In this document: in pieces, positions 17,711-28,743 of the stretch
Position numbering within the stretch: the first letter of the stretch is position 1
Layout of the letters: each line of letters starts with the position of its first letter
Assembly (NCBI RefSeq): GCF_004116625.1
Contig: NZ_NXIE01000003.1
Span: forward strand, 1-64,000
Length of the DNA stretch: 64,000 nt
Source: Halarcobacter mediterraneus
GTDB lineage: Bacteria > Campylobacterota > Campylobacteria > Campylobacterales > Arcobacteraceae
Reading direction: 5' to 3'
Position numbers and translations under genes: made by a program
The notes under the pieces: model-generated
Databases searched by the model: none
Seen by the model: the letters and a program-made list of their open reading frames with translations, nothing else
What the model was told of the DNA's origin: nothing

Positions 17711-19596
17711 TTGATACTTCTATGTTAGTGTGGATTATTCTTGTGCCATTATTTGGTGCAATATTAAATGGTGGATTATATTTTTATCATATAAAAAGAA
17801 AACCTGTTTCAGAATTAGCTTTCTCTATTATTGGTACATTTACACCATTAATTGCATTTTTAATAACATTAAGTCTATTTTTAAATATGTACGAAGAAGG
17901 AATAACTTATAAACAAGATTTATTTACTTGGGTAAATATTGGTGATTTAAATATTACTATGGCATTCTTAGGTGATAATCTCGCTATTTTTATGGCAATG
18001 TTTGTAACTTTTGTTGGATGGCTAATTCATATTTATGCAATTGGATATATGACAGGAGATAAAGGTTTTGGTAAGTTCTTTGCTTACTTTAACTTATTCT
18101 TAGCTTCAATGTTAATTTTAGTACTAGCAGATAATCCAATTATCTTATTCATTGGTTGGGAAGGTGTTGGTCTTTGTTCTTATCTTTTAATTGCATTTTA
18201 TTATGGTGATAAAGAAAATGTTATCGCAGGAAATAAAGCATTTATTGCAAATAGAGTTGGAGACTTTGGTTTCTTATTAGGAATTGTTACTTTATTCTTT
18301 GCACTTGGGCAAGTTGATTTAAGTTTTTCTTCTCTTGAAGCAAATATCTCTAATGCATCAACAGGATTACTAGCATTATCTGGTTTTTTACTATTTGTTG
18401 GTGCTATGGGTAAATCAGCACAAATTCCTTTATATGTTTGGCTTCCAGATGCAATGGCAGGACCAACTCCAATTTCAGCACTTATTCACGCAGCTACAAT
18501 GGTAACAGCTGGGGTTTATATGGTTGCTAGATTTCATTTTTTATATTCAGGAATTGAAGATATTGGGATTTTTATTGCGTATATTGGTGCATTTTCAGCT
18601 TTATTTGCAGCTATTATTGCAACAAGACAACAAGATATTAAAAAAATCCTTGCTTACTCGACTATGTCACAATTAGGATATATGTTTATTGCTGTAGGAC
18701 TTGGGTTTTATAGTTCAGGTTTATTTCACGTATTTACACATGCATTCTTTAAAGCAATGTTATTCATGGGTGCTGGTGGTATAATTATTGCATTACACCA
18801 TGAGCAAAATATCTTTAAAATTGCGCAACATAGAGCACATCTTCCAATTATTAAATTTACGTTCTTAATTGGTGTTATTGCAATTTCTGGTATTCCACCA
18901 TTTTCAGGTTTCTTCTCTAAAGATGCTATTTTAGCATCAGCTTTCCAAGAGGGTGAATATTTAATCTGGGGAATTGGAATATTTACAGCATTCTTAACGG
19001 CATTCTATATGTTTAGACTTTATTTTATTGTATTCGTTGCACCAAATAAAGAGACTGTGCCATATGTTTATACATCAAAAACAATTACTTTCCCACTTAT
19101 GATTTTAGCAATTGGAGCGGTATTTGCTGGGTTCTTAAACTTTCCAGCTATTTTTGGTGGTTCAAATTTAGTTGATAATTGGTTAGCTCAAACTAACTCT
19201 ATAAAAATTCATATGTCTCATACAACTGAGTACATATTAATGGCTGCATCTATTTTAGTGGCAGCAGCAGGTATTTTTGTTGCATACAAAAAATACGCAA
19301 ACTTTGATGTGTACAAACCTGAAGATGAAAAAGGTATTATTGCTAATAAATTCTACGTAGATGAATTCTATGACGTAGTATTTGTTCAGTTTTCTAAAAA
19401 AATATCATCTTTCATAGATAAAATCTTAGATTCTAAAATCATTGATGGATTTATCATGACAACTTGTGAACAATTTGTTGAGTTTGGTAAAAAAGTTGCA
19501 ACTATTCAAAATGCTAATGTAAGATTTTATGCTGCATTTATGCTTGTAGGTATGAGTGCTGTGTTTATCTATTTATATATTTCTTTAGGATTGTAA
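17707..19596 (+). CDS. nuoL: NADH-quinone oxidoreductase subunit L
   Basis: This 629-residue antiporter-like subunit is at the far end of the membrane arm. WEGVGLCSYLLIAFYY with its conserved Glu, LPDAMAGPTPISALIHAATMV and the HAFFKAMLFMGAG helix are diagnostic. The C-terminal part (after about residue 500) forms the long lateral helix that clamps NuoM and NuoN. Normal length. One base separates it from nuoM. Confidence 0.96.
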   Translation: MIDTSMLVWIILVPLFGAILNGGLYFYHIKRKPVSELAFSIIGTFTPLIAFLITLSLFLNMYEEGITYKQDLFTWVNIGDLNITMAFLGDNLAIFMAMFVTFVGWLIHIYAIGYMTGDKGFGKFFAYFNLFLASMLILVLADNPIILFIGWEGVGLCSYLLIAFYYGDKENVIAGNKAFIANRVGDFGFLLGIVTLFFALGQVDLSFSSLEANISNASTGLLALSGFLLFVGAMGKSAQIPLYVWLPDAMAGPTPISALIHAATMVTAGVYMVARFHFLYSGIEDIGIFIAYIGAFSALFAAIIATRQQDIKKILAYSTMSQLGYMFIAVGLGFYSSGLFHVFTHAFFKAMLFMGAGGIIIALHHEQNIFKIAQHRAHLPIIKFTFLIGVIAISGIPPFSGFFSKDAILASAFQEGEYLIWGIGIFTAFLTAFYMFRLYFIVFVAPNKETVPYVYTSKTITFPLMILAIGAVFAGFLNFPAIFGGSNLVDNWLAQTNSIKIHMSHTTEYILMAASILVAAAGIFVAYKKYANFDVYKPEDEKGIIANKFYVDEFYDVVFVQFSKKISSFIDKILDSKIIDGFIMTTCEQFVEFGKKVATIQNANVRFYAAFMLVGMSAVFIYLYISLGL

Positions 19597-19597
19597 T

Positions 19598-21079
19598 ATG
19601 AGTGCAGATATTTTATCGTTTATTATATTTTTACCAGCAGTAGTAGCATTTGGGTTAATGATTACTACTAAGCATGTAGAAACAGTTAGAAACATTGCAT
19701 TTTTAACAACAACAGTTATCTTAGCACTTGTATTAAAACTTTATATTGAGTTTGAACCAAGTGCAGGTATGCAGTTCGTTACAAATGTTCCATGGATTTC
19801 TTCTTATGGTATTAACTACTACATTGGTGTTGATGGTTTTTCTTTAACTATTTTAATGATGATTGCTATTTTAATTCCTACAGCATATCTTTTATTATGG
19901 GAAGGTAGAACTAAAGGTTACTGGATTAATATGCTATTAGTACAAGCTGGTGTAACTGGTTCATTATTAGCATTAGATGTGATTTTATTCTACTTCTTCT
20001 GGGAAGTTATGCTATTACCAGTATTCTTAATGATTGGTATTTATGGATTTGGAGACAAAGTATTTACAACCATTAAAGTAACAGTATATACCATGCTTGG
20101 TTCACTTTTAATGTTTGTTGCAATGCTTTACTTAGGAGTTACATATCACGCAGAATTTGGTACTTGGTCATTTCAATATGATAGCCTAACTCAAATTACA
20201 TCATTATCATATAACGAAAAGATTTGGTTATTTTTAGCATTCCTTTCAGCTTTTGCTATTAAAATTCCTATTTTCCCATTACATACATGGATTATGGAAA
20301 CATATAAAAATGCTCCAACTGGTGCAGTATTTTTATTATCATCAATCATGGCAAAACTAGGTGTTTATGCAATTGTTAGATTTTTAATTCCTATTTTTCC
20401 AGAGATTTATGTAGAATTTTCATCATGGTTTGTATTTATTGGATTGTTTGGTCTTATTTATTTTGGTATTGCTGCACTTATGCAAGATGATATTAAAAGA
20501 ATGTTTGCATATTCTTCAGCATCACACTTAAGCTTTATTGCTGCGGGAATTTTTTCACTGAATGTTTTTGGTATTAATGGTGCTTTATATTTAATTATTG
20601 CTCACGCAATTGCAACAGGTGCGTTATTCTTACTTGTTGGTATTATCCATGATGAAACTGGTTACAAAACAATTAAAGATTTAGGTGGATTAGCAAAACA
20701 ATCTCCAATCTTTACTACTATTTTTGCAATTATGCTATTTGCAAATGTAGGACTTCCAGGAACTAATGGTTTTGTATCAGAGTTATTAATCATTTTTGGT
20801 ATTTATGAATTTAATCATACATTAGGTTATATTTCTGCACTTACAGTTATTATTGGAGCTTCATATATGCTATGGATGTTTCAAAGAGCAATCTTACAAG
20901 ATAGAGAAGGTGAAGCTTTAAAATTCAGAGATTTAAAAATCAAAGAAATTGTAGGTTTAGCTCCTTGGGTTATTCTTGTATTTCTAATGGGTATTTATCC
21001 AGATATTTTTATTGATAAATTTGAACCAACAGTAACACACTACTTAAATGATATTTTACAAATTGGAGCAGCAAAATGA
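19598..21079 (+). CDS. nuoM: NADH-quinone oxidoreductase subunit M
   Basis: A 493-residue antiporter-like proton-pumping subunit with about 14 helices. [15 protein letters not shown] carries the conserved glutamate, [21 protein letters not shown] a conserved loop, and [13 protein letters not shown] the central lysine/histidine channel region. It overlaps nuoN by 4 bases. Confidence 0.96.
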   Translation: MSADILSFIIFLPAVVAFGLMITTKHVETVRNIAFLTTTVILALVLKLYIEFEPSAGMQFVTNVPWISSYGINYYIGVDGFSLTILMMIAILIPTAYLLLWEGRTKGYWINMLLVQAGVTGSLLALDVILFYFFWEVMLLPVFLMIGIYGFGDKVFTTIKVTVYTMLGSLLMFVAMLYLGVTYHAEFGTWSFQYDSLTQITSLSYNEKIWLFLAFLSAFAIKIPIFPLHTWIMETYKNAPTGAVFLLSSIMAKLGVYAIVRFLIPIFPEIYVEFSSWFVFIGLFGLIYFGIAALMQDDIKRMFAYSSASHLSFIAAGIFSLNVFGINGALYLIIAHAIATGALFLLVGIIHDETGYKTIKDLGGLAKQSPIFTTIFAIMLFANVGLPGTNGFVSELLIIFGIYEFNHTLGYISALTVIIGASYMLWMFQRAILQDREGEALKFRDLKIKEIVGLAPWVILVFLMGIYPDIFIDKFEPTVTHYLNDILQIGAAK

Positions 21080-22584
21080 ATGAATTAATACATATATTAC
21101 CAGTATCATTGATTTTAATATCAGCTGTTGGATTAATGTTTATGAGTATGTACGAAAATAAATTTAGTACAAAACAATATATTACTGTTTCATCTGTTGT
21201 ATTAATTGTTGCCTTAGTTTTCACATTTATTCCATTAGGTGAACTGTATGCAGTAAGACCATATAATAATATTTTCAATGATGTTTTAATCTTTGATTCA
21301 TTTTCAAATTTTTTCAATATTTTACTTATTCTAGGAACATTATTAACATTATTAATTGGTGAAAACTATTTTAGATCAAATAAATATTTTAAGGGTGAGT
21401 TTTTCTCAATTTTATTATTTGCTCTATTTGGAATGATGTTATTAGCAAATGCAAATGAACTTGTAACTGCTTTTATTGCTTTAGAAATTGCTTCTTTTGC
21501 AGTATATGTTATGGTTGGATATGATAGTCAAGACAGTAAAAGAGTTGAAGCAATATTTAAATATTTAGTTTTAGGTTCATTTATTGGAGCATTTTATTTA
21601 TTAGGTGTTGTTTTAGTTTATGGAGCAACTGCTACTACAAATTTAACAGAAATTGCAACATATATTTCAACACACTCAAATAGTGAATTAACATTAGTTT
21701 ATATTGGATTAACTTTAATTTTATTTACATTCCTATTTAAAATATCTGCATTTCCATTCCAACAATGGGTATTAGATGTTTATAGGGGTGCACCTATGAT
21801 TATTACTGCATATATGGCGTCAACATTTAAAATTGCCATATTCTCTTTCTTCTTAAGAGCAGTATTACAAGATATAGAACCTTTAATTGATTTTTGGGAT
21901 TCAATTATATATATAATTATAATTTTAACTTTAGTATTTGGTACTTGGTTGGCAATTACACAAAAAATTGTTAAAAGAATGTTAGCAGCATCATCTATAG
22001 TTCATACTGGTTACTTATTATTAGCTTTTATCGCTTTAGGTCAAAACATTGATGCAGCATATGCTACAGTATTTTATTTAATTGCTTATTTATTATCTGC
22101 ACTTGGTTCATTTGGAATTATTTCTCATATTATTTCTGAAACAAAAGTAAGAGTAACATATGATGATTTTAAAGGTCTAGCAAAAGAAAGACCATATTTA
22201 GCTGCAATGATGACTATATTCTTATTCTCACTTGCTGGTATTCCTTCAACAATTGGTTTCATTGGTAAATTTTACGTATTTACTGAAGCTATTAATGCAG
22301 GATATATTTTATTAGCAGTTTTAGCTATTGTTGCTACATTTGTATCAGTATATTATTATTTTAAATTAATTGCAATGATGTACTTCTACCCTACAAAAGA
22401 AGAGTGTTTAGATAATGACTTCAATGATAAAAGAGTTTCAACTTACGCTATTGCATTTTTAGCAATTATCACTGTAGTTGGAGGTATTGGTTCAGCAATT
22501 GTATTCTTTATACCAGCCTTAAATATTGATACATTAATCAATATGACTCAAATAGCAATTCAGTCATTATTTATAAAATCTTAA
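21076..22584 (+). CDS. nuoN: NADH-quinone oxidoreductase subunit N
   Basis: A 502-residue antiporter-like subunit, the last of the nuo operon. [21 protein letters not shown] carries the membrane glutamate region, and [15 protein letters not shown] and [15 protein letters not shown] match conserved NuoN segments. Normal length. Two terminators follow within 90 bases. Confidence 0.95.
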   Translation: MNELIHILPVSLILISAVGLMFMSMYENKFSTKQYITVSSVVLIVALVFTFIPLGELYAVRPYNNIFNDVLIFDSFSNFFNILLILGTLLTLLIGENYFRSNKYFKGEFFSILLFALFGMMLLANANELVTAFIALEIASFAVYVMVGYDSQDSKRVEAIFKYLVLGSFIGAFYLLGVVLVYGATATTNLTEIATYISTHSNSELTLVYIGLTLILFTFLFKISAFPFQQWVLDVYRGAPMIITAYMASTFKIAIFSFFLRAVLQDIEPLIDFWDSIIYIIIILTLVFGTWLAITQKIVKRMLAASSIVHTGYLLLAFIALGQNIDAAYATVFYLIAYLLSALGSFGIISHIISETKVRVTYDDFKGLAKERPYLAAMMTIFLFSLAGIPSTIGFIGKFYVFTEAINAGYILLAVLAIVATFVSVYYYFKLIAMMYFYPTKEECLDNDFNDKRVSTYAIAFLAIITVVGGIGSAIVFFIPALNIDTLINMTQIAIQSLFIKS

Positions 22585-22608
22585 TGTGTTAAAATGTAAC
22601 ACATTTTT
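22585..22608 (+). terminator. Terminator after nuoN
   Basis: The 7-base stem TGTGTTA/TAACACA with a 5-base loop and five Ts begins on the base after the nuoN stop codon. Confidence 0.7.
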
Positions 22609-22646
22609 AGTATTTTTTTTAATTATGATTATATTTTAAACAAAAC

Positions 22647-22672
22647 AAAAAGCCCCTATTAAGGGGCTTTTT
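22647..22672. terminator. Strong bidirectional terminator between nuo and frd
   Basis: The GC-rich stem AGCCCCT/AGGGGCT with loop ATTA is flanked by A and T runs that extend the pairing by four bases. It separates the complex I operon from frdCAB. Confidence 0.88.
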
Positions 22673-22693
22673 ACATTTCTATTATATATTTAC

Positions 22694-22710
22694 TGCACAA
22701 TAATTGTACA
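22694..22710. promoter_or_regulatory. Palindromic operator candidate upstream of frdC
   Basis: TGCACAAT-A-ATTGTACA is a near-perfect 17-base palindrome (one mismatch between arms), 94 bases before the frdC start. Its placement fits an operator or activator site of the fumarate reductase promoter. The binding protein is unknown. Confidence 0.4.
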
Positions 22711-22803
22711 AAGTTAATTCATAGGCTAAAAACCCTTATAAGGACATTTTTGCTATTATTATGCTATTAATATAAAAATTAAATTAACAGGAAAGGATGT
22801 CAA

Positions 22804-23595
22804 ATGAGTGACCTAATAGAAGGTTATTTAGGGAAGACTGTAGAGAGAAAAAAGAGTAGAGTTCCAGCAAAACTTGATTATATTCAAAGTGCTACTGGAT
22901 TATTTCTAGGTCTTTTTATGTGGGGACATATGTTTATGGTGTCTTCAATTCTAATAAGTAAAGACTTTATGTATGCTGTTACAAAATTCTTTGAAGCTAG
23001 TTTTATTTTTGATGGAGGGAATCCATTATTAGTTTCAATTGTTGCACTTGTTGTATTTATAATATTCATTACACACGCTGCTTTAGGTATGAGAAAATTA
23101 CCAGGAAATTTCAAACAATACCAAGTAATGAAAGCACATGCAGACAATATGGGACATGAAGATACAAAACTTTGGTTTATCCAAGCCTTTACTGGTTTTG
23201 CTATGTTCTTCTTAGGTTCAGTTCATATTTATATCATTATGACACACTCAGCAGATATCGGTCCTTATGCTTCAGCAGATAGAGTATGGTCTGAATGGAT
23301 GTGGCCTTTATATATTCTTTTACTATTAGCTGTTGAATTCCATGGAACAATTGGATTATATAGATTAGCTGTTAAATGGGGATGGTTTGATGGTAATGAT
23401 CCTAAAACTACAAGAAAAAGATTAAAAACATGGAAAAGAGTTTTAACTTGGTTTTTCTTAATTTTAGGATTCGCTACACTTGCAGCATATATGAAAATTG
23501 GTTATGAAAATGCCCAAGCTGGAAAAGTTGGAGAAAGATATACACCAACTGCAAAAGTTATGCAATTAGATAATACTACAGGGAGGCTAGGATAA
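22804..23595 (+). CDS. frdC: Fumarate reductase dihaem cytochrome b subunit
   Basis: A 263-residue membrane anchor with five helices. His42, His91, His141 and His180 fall at the spacing of the four haem ligands of Wolinella succinogenes FrdC (44, 93, 143, 182). Glu64 and Glu178 match its Glu66 and Glu180, which take part in quinol oxidation and compensating proton transfer. It therefore looks like a complete dihaem quinol:fumarate reductase anchor. It is first in frdCAB, with frdA starting two bases after its stop. Confidence 0.95.
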   Translation: MSDLIEGYLGKTVERKKSRVPAKLDYIQSATGLFLGLFMWGHMFMVSSILISKDFMYAVTKFFEASFIFDGGNPLLVSIVALVVFIIFITHAALGMRKLPGNFKQYQVMKAHADNMGHEDTKLWFIQAFTGFAMFFLGSVHIYIIMTHSADIGPYASADRVWSEWMWPLYILLLLAVEFHGTIGLYRLAVKWGWFDGNDPKTTRKRLKTWKRVLTWFFLILGFATLAAYMKIGYENAQAGKVGERYTPTAKVMQLDNTTGRLG

Positions 23596-23596
23596 T

Positions 23597-25582
23597 ATGA
23601 AAATTAATTACTGTGATTCATTGGTTATTGGTGGAGGATTAGCTGGTCTTAGAGCTGCTGTTGCTGCACAAAAAAAAGGATTAAGTACAATAGTTTTATC
23701 ATTAGTTCCTGTTAAAAGATCACATAGTGCTGCTGCTCAAGGGGGTATGCAAGCTTCTTTAGGTAACTCAAAAATGTCTGATGGGGATAATGAAGATTTA
23801 CACTTTGCTGATACAGTAAAAGGTTCAGACTGGGGATGCGATCAAGAAGTTGCTAGAATGTTTGTACATACTGCACCAAAAGCAATTAGAGAACTTGCTG
23901 GTTGGGGTGTACCTTGGTCAAGAGTTAAAGCTGGAGAAAGAGAAGCAGTTATTAATGCAAAGAAAACTACAATTGTTGAAGAAGAAGATAGACATGGATT
24001 AATTACATCAAGAGACTTTGGTGGAACTAAAAAATGGAGAACATGTTATACAGCTGATGCAACTGGACATACAATGCTATTCGGTGTTGCAAATGAAGCT
24101 TTAAAACATGATGTAGATATTAGAGATAGAAAAGAAGCATTATCTTTAATCCATGAAGATGGAAGATGTTATGGTGCAATTGTTAGAGATTTAATTACTG
24201 GGGAATTAGAAGCTTATGTTGCTAAAGGGACTTGTATTGCAACTGGTGGATATGGAAGAGTATTTAAACAAACTACAAACGCTGTAATCTGTGAAGGTAC
24301 AGGTGCTGCTATTGCACTTGAAACTGGTATTGCAACATTATCAAATATGGAAGCTGTACAATTTCACCCAACTCCAATTGTTCCATCTGGTATTTTATTA
24401 ACAGAAGGTTGTAGAGGTGATGGTGGTATCTTAAGAGATGTTGATGGTCATAGATTTATGCCTGATTACGAGCCAGAGAAGAAAGAGCTTGCATCAAGAG
24501 ATGTTGTTTCAAGAAGAATGATTGAGCATATCAGAAATGGTAAAGGTGTTCCTTCTCCATATGGTTTCCACGTATGGTTAGATATTTCTATTCTAGGTAG
24601 AGAACATATTGAAAAAAACTTAAGAGATGTTCAAGAAATTTGTCAAATTTTTAATGGTATTGATCCTGCTGATGAAGGTCCAAAAGGTTGGGCTCCAGTA
24701 CTTCCAATGCAACACTACTCAATGGGTGGAATTAGAACAAAACCAACAGGAGAATCAACTAGATTATCTGGTTTATTTGCTTGTGGTGAAGCTTCTTGTT
24801 GGGATATGCACGGATTTAATAGACTTGGAGGAAACTCAGTTTCTGAAACAGTTGTTGCGGGTATGATTATTGGTAACTATTTTGCAGACTTTTGTTTAGA
24901 AAATGATGTAACAATTCCAACATCAACAGTTCAAAGATTCCTTGATGAACAAGATGCTTATTTAGATGAAATTTTATCTTACAATGGAAATGAAGATATC
25001 TTCAAAATCAAAAATAGAATGCAAAACTTAATGGATGAAAAAGTTGGTATCTTTAGAGATGGTCCACACTTAAAAGAAGCTGTAGAAGAATTAAAAGATT
25101 TATTAGTTAAAACTAAACAAATTAATGTTAAATCTAAAGAAAGAGCTGGTAACCCAGAACTTGAAGAAGCATATAGGGTTCCTAAAATGTTAAAAGTTGC
25201 ATTATGTGTTGCAAAAGGAGCTAGAGATAGAACAGAATCTAGAGGTGCACACTATAGAGAAGACTATCTAAAAAGAGATGATGCAAACTGGTTAAATAGA
25301 ACACTTTGTACTTGGCCAAACAAAGATGATATTGAACCTACAATTGAGTATGCAGACTTAGATATTATGAAAATGGAAATGCCTCCAGCATTTAGAGGTT
25401 ATGGGGCAAAAGGAATGATTATTGAAAATGAACTATCTATTAAAAGACAAGATGAAGTTGATTCTTTAAGAGAAAAAATGGAAGCTGAAGGAAAAGATAG
25501 ACATGAAATTCAAGATGCATTAATGCCATTTGATTTACCTATGAACTATAAAGAGAAAAATGAAAGAGCAGGAGACAAGTAA
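23597..25582 (+). CDS. frdA: Fumarate reductase flavoprotein subunit
   Basis: A 661-residue flavoprotein. It has a Rossmann [10 protein letters not shown] motif at 13-22, and His43 in [10 protein letters not shown] lies at the position of the covalent FAD ligand of the Wolinella enzyme. The catalytic region includes [11 protein letters not shown], the QHYSMGGI stretch and [11 protein letters not shown]. It reduces fumarate to succinate at the cytoplasmic face using electrons passed from FrdB; it may also run as succinate dehydrogenase. Length matches the Wolinella protein (656). It shares its stop with the frdB start. Confidence 0.96.
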   Translation: MKINYCDSLVIGGGLAGLRAAVAAQKKGLSTIVLSLVPVKRSHSAAAQGGMQASLGNSKMSDGDNEDLHFADTVKGSDWGCDQEVARMFVHTAPKAIRELAGWGVPWSRVKAGEREAVINAKKTTIVEEEDRHGLITSRDFGGTKKWRTCYTADATGHTMLFGVANEALKHDVDIRDRKEALSLIHEDGRCYGAIVRDLITGELEAYVAKGTCIATGGYGRVFKQTTNAVICEGTGAAIALETGIATLSNMEAVQFHPTPIVPSGILLTEGCRGDGGILRDVDGHRFMPDYEPEKKELASRDVVSRRMIEHIRNGKGVPSPYGFHVWLDISILGREHIEKNLRDVQEICQIFNGIDPADEGPKGWAPVLPMQHYSMGGIRTKPTGESTRLSGLFACGEASCWDMHGFNRLGGNSVSETVVAGMIIGNYFADFCLENDVTIPTSTVQRFLDEQDAYLDEILSYNGNEDIFKIKNRMQNLMDEKVGIFRDGPHLKEAVEELKDLLVKTKQINVKSKERAGNPELEEAYRVPKMLKVALCVAKGARDRTESRGAHYREDYLKRDDANWLNRTLCTWPNKDDIEPTIEYADLDIMKMEMPPAFRGYGAKGMIIENELSIKRQDEVDSLREKMEAEGKDRHEIQDALMPFDLPMNYKEKNERAGDK

Positions 25583-26313
25583 TGAGCGTAGAAAAAGGTA
25601 GAGAAATAACGATATCAGTACTTAAGTTTAATCCAAGAAGTAAGGTTTCAAAACCTCATTATGTAGATTATAAATTAGAAGAGACTCCAGGGATGACTCT
25701 TTTTATTGCGTTAATGAAAATTAGAGAGACAATTGATCCTGATTTATCATTTGACTTCGTATGTAGAGCAGGAATTTGTGGTTCTTGTGGTATGGTAGTA
25801 AATGGTAAACCTAGTCTTGCTTGTAGAACTTTAATTGCTAATTATCCTGAAGGGAAATTAACACTTTTACCTATGCCTGCATTTGAACTTATCAAAGATT
25901 TATCAGTTAATACTGGTAAATGGATGGATAATATGTCAAAAAGAGTTGAATCATGGATTCATACTAATCAAGAACCAGATATTGCAAAAATGGAAGAAAG
26001 AGTTGATCCAGATGTTGCAAATGAAACATTCGAATTAGACAGATGTATTGAATGTGGTATTTGTGTTGCTTCTTGTGGAACTATGTTAATGAGACCTAAC
26101 TTTGTTGGTCCAGTTGGATTAAACAGGGTTGCAAGATTTGAAGTTGATCCACATGATAATAGAACGGCTGAAGACTATTATGAGCTAATTGGTGATGATG
26201 ATGGTATTTTTGGTTGTATGTCATTAATGGCTTGTGAAGACCATTGTCCTAAACATTTACCATTACAAAATAAAATTGCTTATTTAAGAAGAAAGCTAGT
26301 ATCACTAAGATAA
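25582..26313 (+). CDS. frdB: Fumarate reductase iron-sulfur subunit
   Basis: A 243-residue subunit with three clusters: [2Fe-2S] ligands in CRAGICGSC and a following Cys, [4Fe-4S] in [11 protein letters not shown], and [3Fe-4S] in [12 protein letters not shown]. It wires the FrdC haems to the FrdA flavin. The order C-A-B and the lengths match Wolinella and Campylobacter frd operons. A terminator hairpin begins directly after the stop. Confidence 0.96.
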   Translation: MSVEKGREITISVLKFNPRSKVSKPHYVDYKLEETPGMTLFIALMKIRETIDPDLSFDFVCRAGICGSCGMVVNGKPSLACRTLIANYPEGKLTLLPMPAFELIKDLSVNTGKWMDNMSKRVESWIHTNQEPDIAKMEERVDPDVANETFELDRCIECGICVASCGTMLMRPNFVGPVGLNRVARFEVDPHDNRTAEDYYELIGDDDGIFGCMSLMACEDHCPKHLPLQNKIAYLRRKLVSLR

Positions 26314-26315
26314 AT

Positions 26316-26339
26316 AAAAAGAGGATTTATCCTCTTTTT
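26316..26339. terminator. Terminator after frdB
   Basis: A perfect 10-base stem (26316-26325 with 26330-26339), loop TTTA and a T run start three bases after the frdB stop. Confidence 0.85.
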
Positions 26340-26353
26340 AAAGTTTTAAATAT

Positions 26354-26389
26354 AAAAAGTTAATTATTCTTTGGAGTAATTAACTTTTT
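26354..26389. terminator. Second hairpin before the dynamin operon
   Basis: A perfect 13-base A/T-rich stem (26354-26366 with 26377-26389), a 10-base loop and a terminal T run. It lies only seven bases before the AGGAG ribosome site of the dynamin-like gene, so it may be a second terminator or an element controlling that gene. Confidence 0.6.
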
Positions 26390-26403
26390 ATATTTTAGGA
26401 GAT

Positions 26404-28743
26404 ATGGCAATGGGATTAGCAAATGATTACTTCTTACTTTTTCATGGGAAACATATAGAACAAACAACTACATATGGGACCATTGATAATAAGAATCAAG
26501 ATGACTTTTTTGATATTTCAGCATTAATTTTATGCGCATCAAGAAAGAATTATGAAAAATTTATCTCCTTGAGAAGTTTCAATGACCTAGTATCAAAAGT
26601 TACAAACAAAGAAGTAAAAACTTTAGATGATATTTATCAACTTCAACACTGCTTATTAGATTCATTAAAAGTTGATACAAAAAACATACATTTAGAAAAA
26701 CTACACCATGCATTTACTTATTTATTAGAAGAAAATATTATTGACAACTCTTCTCATAAAATATTAATTTCTTTATTTGATCCTGAGGAATTAACTGCAA
26801 ATGATGAAATTGATAATGAAGAAACAATATCTGAAGAAAAAATCTCATTTAAAGAAGCCAAGTCTACATTAGAAAATACAATAAATGATTTAAAAGAAAT
26901 TTTTAAAACAGATGATTTTATAGATGAATTAGAAAGTACAAAAAATTATTTAGGAAATCAAAAGTTCTCTATAGGAATTACTGGTGTTATGAATGCTGGT
27001 AAGTCTACGATGCTAAATGCTCTAATGGGAGAAGAAATTCTTGGAAGTGCAGTTGTTCCAGAAACAGCAAACTTAACTATTGTAAAACATGGTGAACCTT
27101 CTGCAAGTGTTTTTTATTGGAATAAAAATGAATGGGATAGAATTGAATCATCAGCCAAGCAAATAGAGTCAATTGCAGATTTTGTAAAAGAGACAAAATC
27201 TATTTTTAAAGATCAATTAGATGAGCTAATAAAAGAAGAATCCATAAGTGAAGAAGTTGACATTAAAAACCTTGCAAAATTTACATCAGCAGAAGCTAGT
27301 GGTAAAAAGTGCAATCTTGTAAAATATGTAGAGTTAAAATCTGATTTAGATTTTTTAAAAGATGGAATTGAAATTGTTGATACCCCTGGATTAGATGACC
27401 CTGTTATTCAAAGGGAAGAAATTACAAAAGAGTATTTATCTCAATGTGATTTAATGCTACACCTAATGAATGTATCTCAAAGTGCAACTTTAAAAGATGT
27501 TGAGTTTATAATTGATGCCCTGCTATATCAAAATATTACAAAACTATTAATTGTTATTACAAGAGCTGATACTGTTTCAAAAGAGCAATTAAATGAAGTT
27601 ATTAACTATACAAAAACTTCAATTGAGAATCAACTAAAAGCACAAAATAAAGATAGTAAATTAGATTATATACTAAAAAATATAAAATTTATTCCAATTT
27701 CAGGGAAAATGGCATTACTACATAGAACAGGAAGATCTCAAAAAGCCATTGAAGCAGGATATCCTATTGAAAATACAGGTATTTTGGAAATTGAAGAATA
27801 TCTACAAGAAACTTTATTTGGTACAAATTCTAATAAATCTGAACTTATTATAAAAGGTGCAAAAGCACAAATAAAAAAAACAATAGAAAAAGAGATAAAA
27901 TCTTTTAATTATGAACTTATTCTTCTTTCAAAATCAAAAGAAGAACTTGAAGCTGACTTAGAAGAGTTTAATAAAAAGAAAGATACTAATAAAAGAATAT
28001 TTACAAGTTTGAAAGAGGATATTAATTTATATAAAAATGATGCAAAAGAATACTTAAATACATTAGAAACATTCTTAAATACAGAACTTGTGGAACTTCA
28101 GAACATTATTAGACAAAGAGTTTACAATGATGTTAAATACTCTTTTGAAAAAACAAAAAAAAGACCTCCTAGCTCAAGAGTAAAAACAATTATAGAAACA
28201 GCAATAAAAGATGGTATTATTGACATAATTAGAGATTATAGATATAAATTTATTAAAAAATCTCAAAGTATTGGTGAAGTTTGTGAACAAAAATACCAAG
28301 ATTTAGGTTTTGTAATTGGTCATAAAAATGATAACTTTGATGCAAGAGGTTTTTTTCAAGATGATTTTAAAGCAGGTTTTTTAACATCTTCAAATGAAGT
28401 TTTAGTTTCTAAAATTACAAATGAAGTTTCAAAAACAAAAGCTTCAAAATTAGCTGAATTAAATAGAAGTTTAGAAAGTTTTATTAAAGATGAATTTTCT
28501 TCAATAGAAACAAATATTTTACAAAAAGCGAAATCTGTATCAGGAAATTTAATAGAAAGCTTTTTTAATCAAATAGAAGAACCTTTAAAAACTTTTGAAC
28601 ATAAGTTAAAAAAAGATGAAAAGTCTTTACAAGAAAGAATTGCAAACTTTGAGCAAAATGAAGTAAATAAAGATGAAATTACAATAAGTACGCATAAAAA
28701 AATTAAAAAATTAAAAAATATAAATAAAGGACTTAAATCATGA
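26404..28743 (+). CDS. Dynamin-like GTPase, first of pair (DLP1-type)
   Basis: This 779-residue large GTPase has an N-terminal helical region of about 185 residues. The G1 loop GVMNAGKS is at 194-201 and a VDTPGLDDP G3 motif follows; ITRAD is the likely G4. Long helical, coiled-coil-rich sequence fills the rest to a lysine-rich tail. It belongs to the bacterial dynamin family that remodels or tethers membranes; the side-by-side arrangement matches Campylobacter DLP1/DLP2. It starts at an ATG after AGGAG and overlaps the second gene by 4 bases, so the pair is made together. Confidence 0.85.
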   Translation: MAMGLANDYFLLFHGKHIEQTTTYGTIDNKNQDDFFDISALILCASRKNYEKFISLRSFNDLVSKVTNKEVKTLDDIYQLQHCLLDSLKVDTKNIHLEKLHHAFTYLLEENIIDNSSHKILISLFDPEELTANDEIDNEETISEEKISFKEAKSTLENTINDLKEIFKTDDFIDELESTKNYLGNQKFSIGITGVMNAGKSTMLNALMGEEILGSAVVPETANLTIVKHGEPSASVFYWNKNEWDRIESSAKQIESIADFVKETKSIFKDQLDELIKEESISEEVDIKNLAKFTSAEASGKKCNLVKYVELKSDLDFLKDGIEIVDTPGLDDPVIQREEITKEYLSQCDLMLHLMNVSQSATLKDVEFIIDALLYQNITKLLIVITRADTVSKEQLNEVINYTKTSIENQLKAQNKDSKLDYILKNIKFIPISGKMALLHRTGRSQKAIEAGYPIENTGILEIEEYLQETLFGTNSNKSELIIKGAKAQIKKTIEKEIKSFNYELILLSKSKEELEADLEEFNKKKDTNKRIFTSLKEDINLYKNDAKEYLNTLETFLNTELVELQNIIRQRVYNDVKYSFEKTKKRPPSSRVKTIIETAIKDGIIDIIRDYRYKFIKKSQSIGEVCEQKYQDLGFVIGHKNDNFDARGFFQDDFKAGFLTSSNEVLVSKITNEVSKTKASKLAELNRSLESFIKDEFSSIETNILQKAKSVSGNLIESFFNQIEEPLKTFEHKLKKDEKSLQERIANFEQNEVNKDEITISTHKKIKKLKNINKGLKS

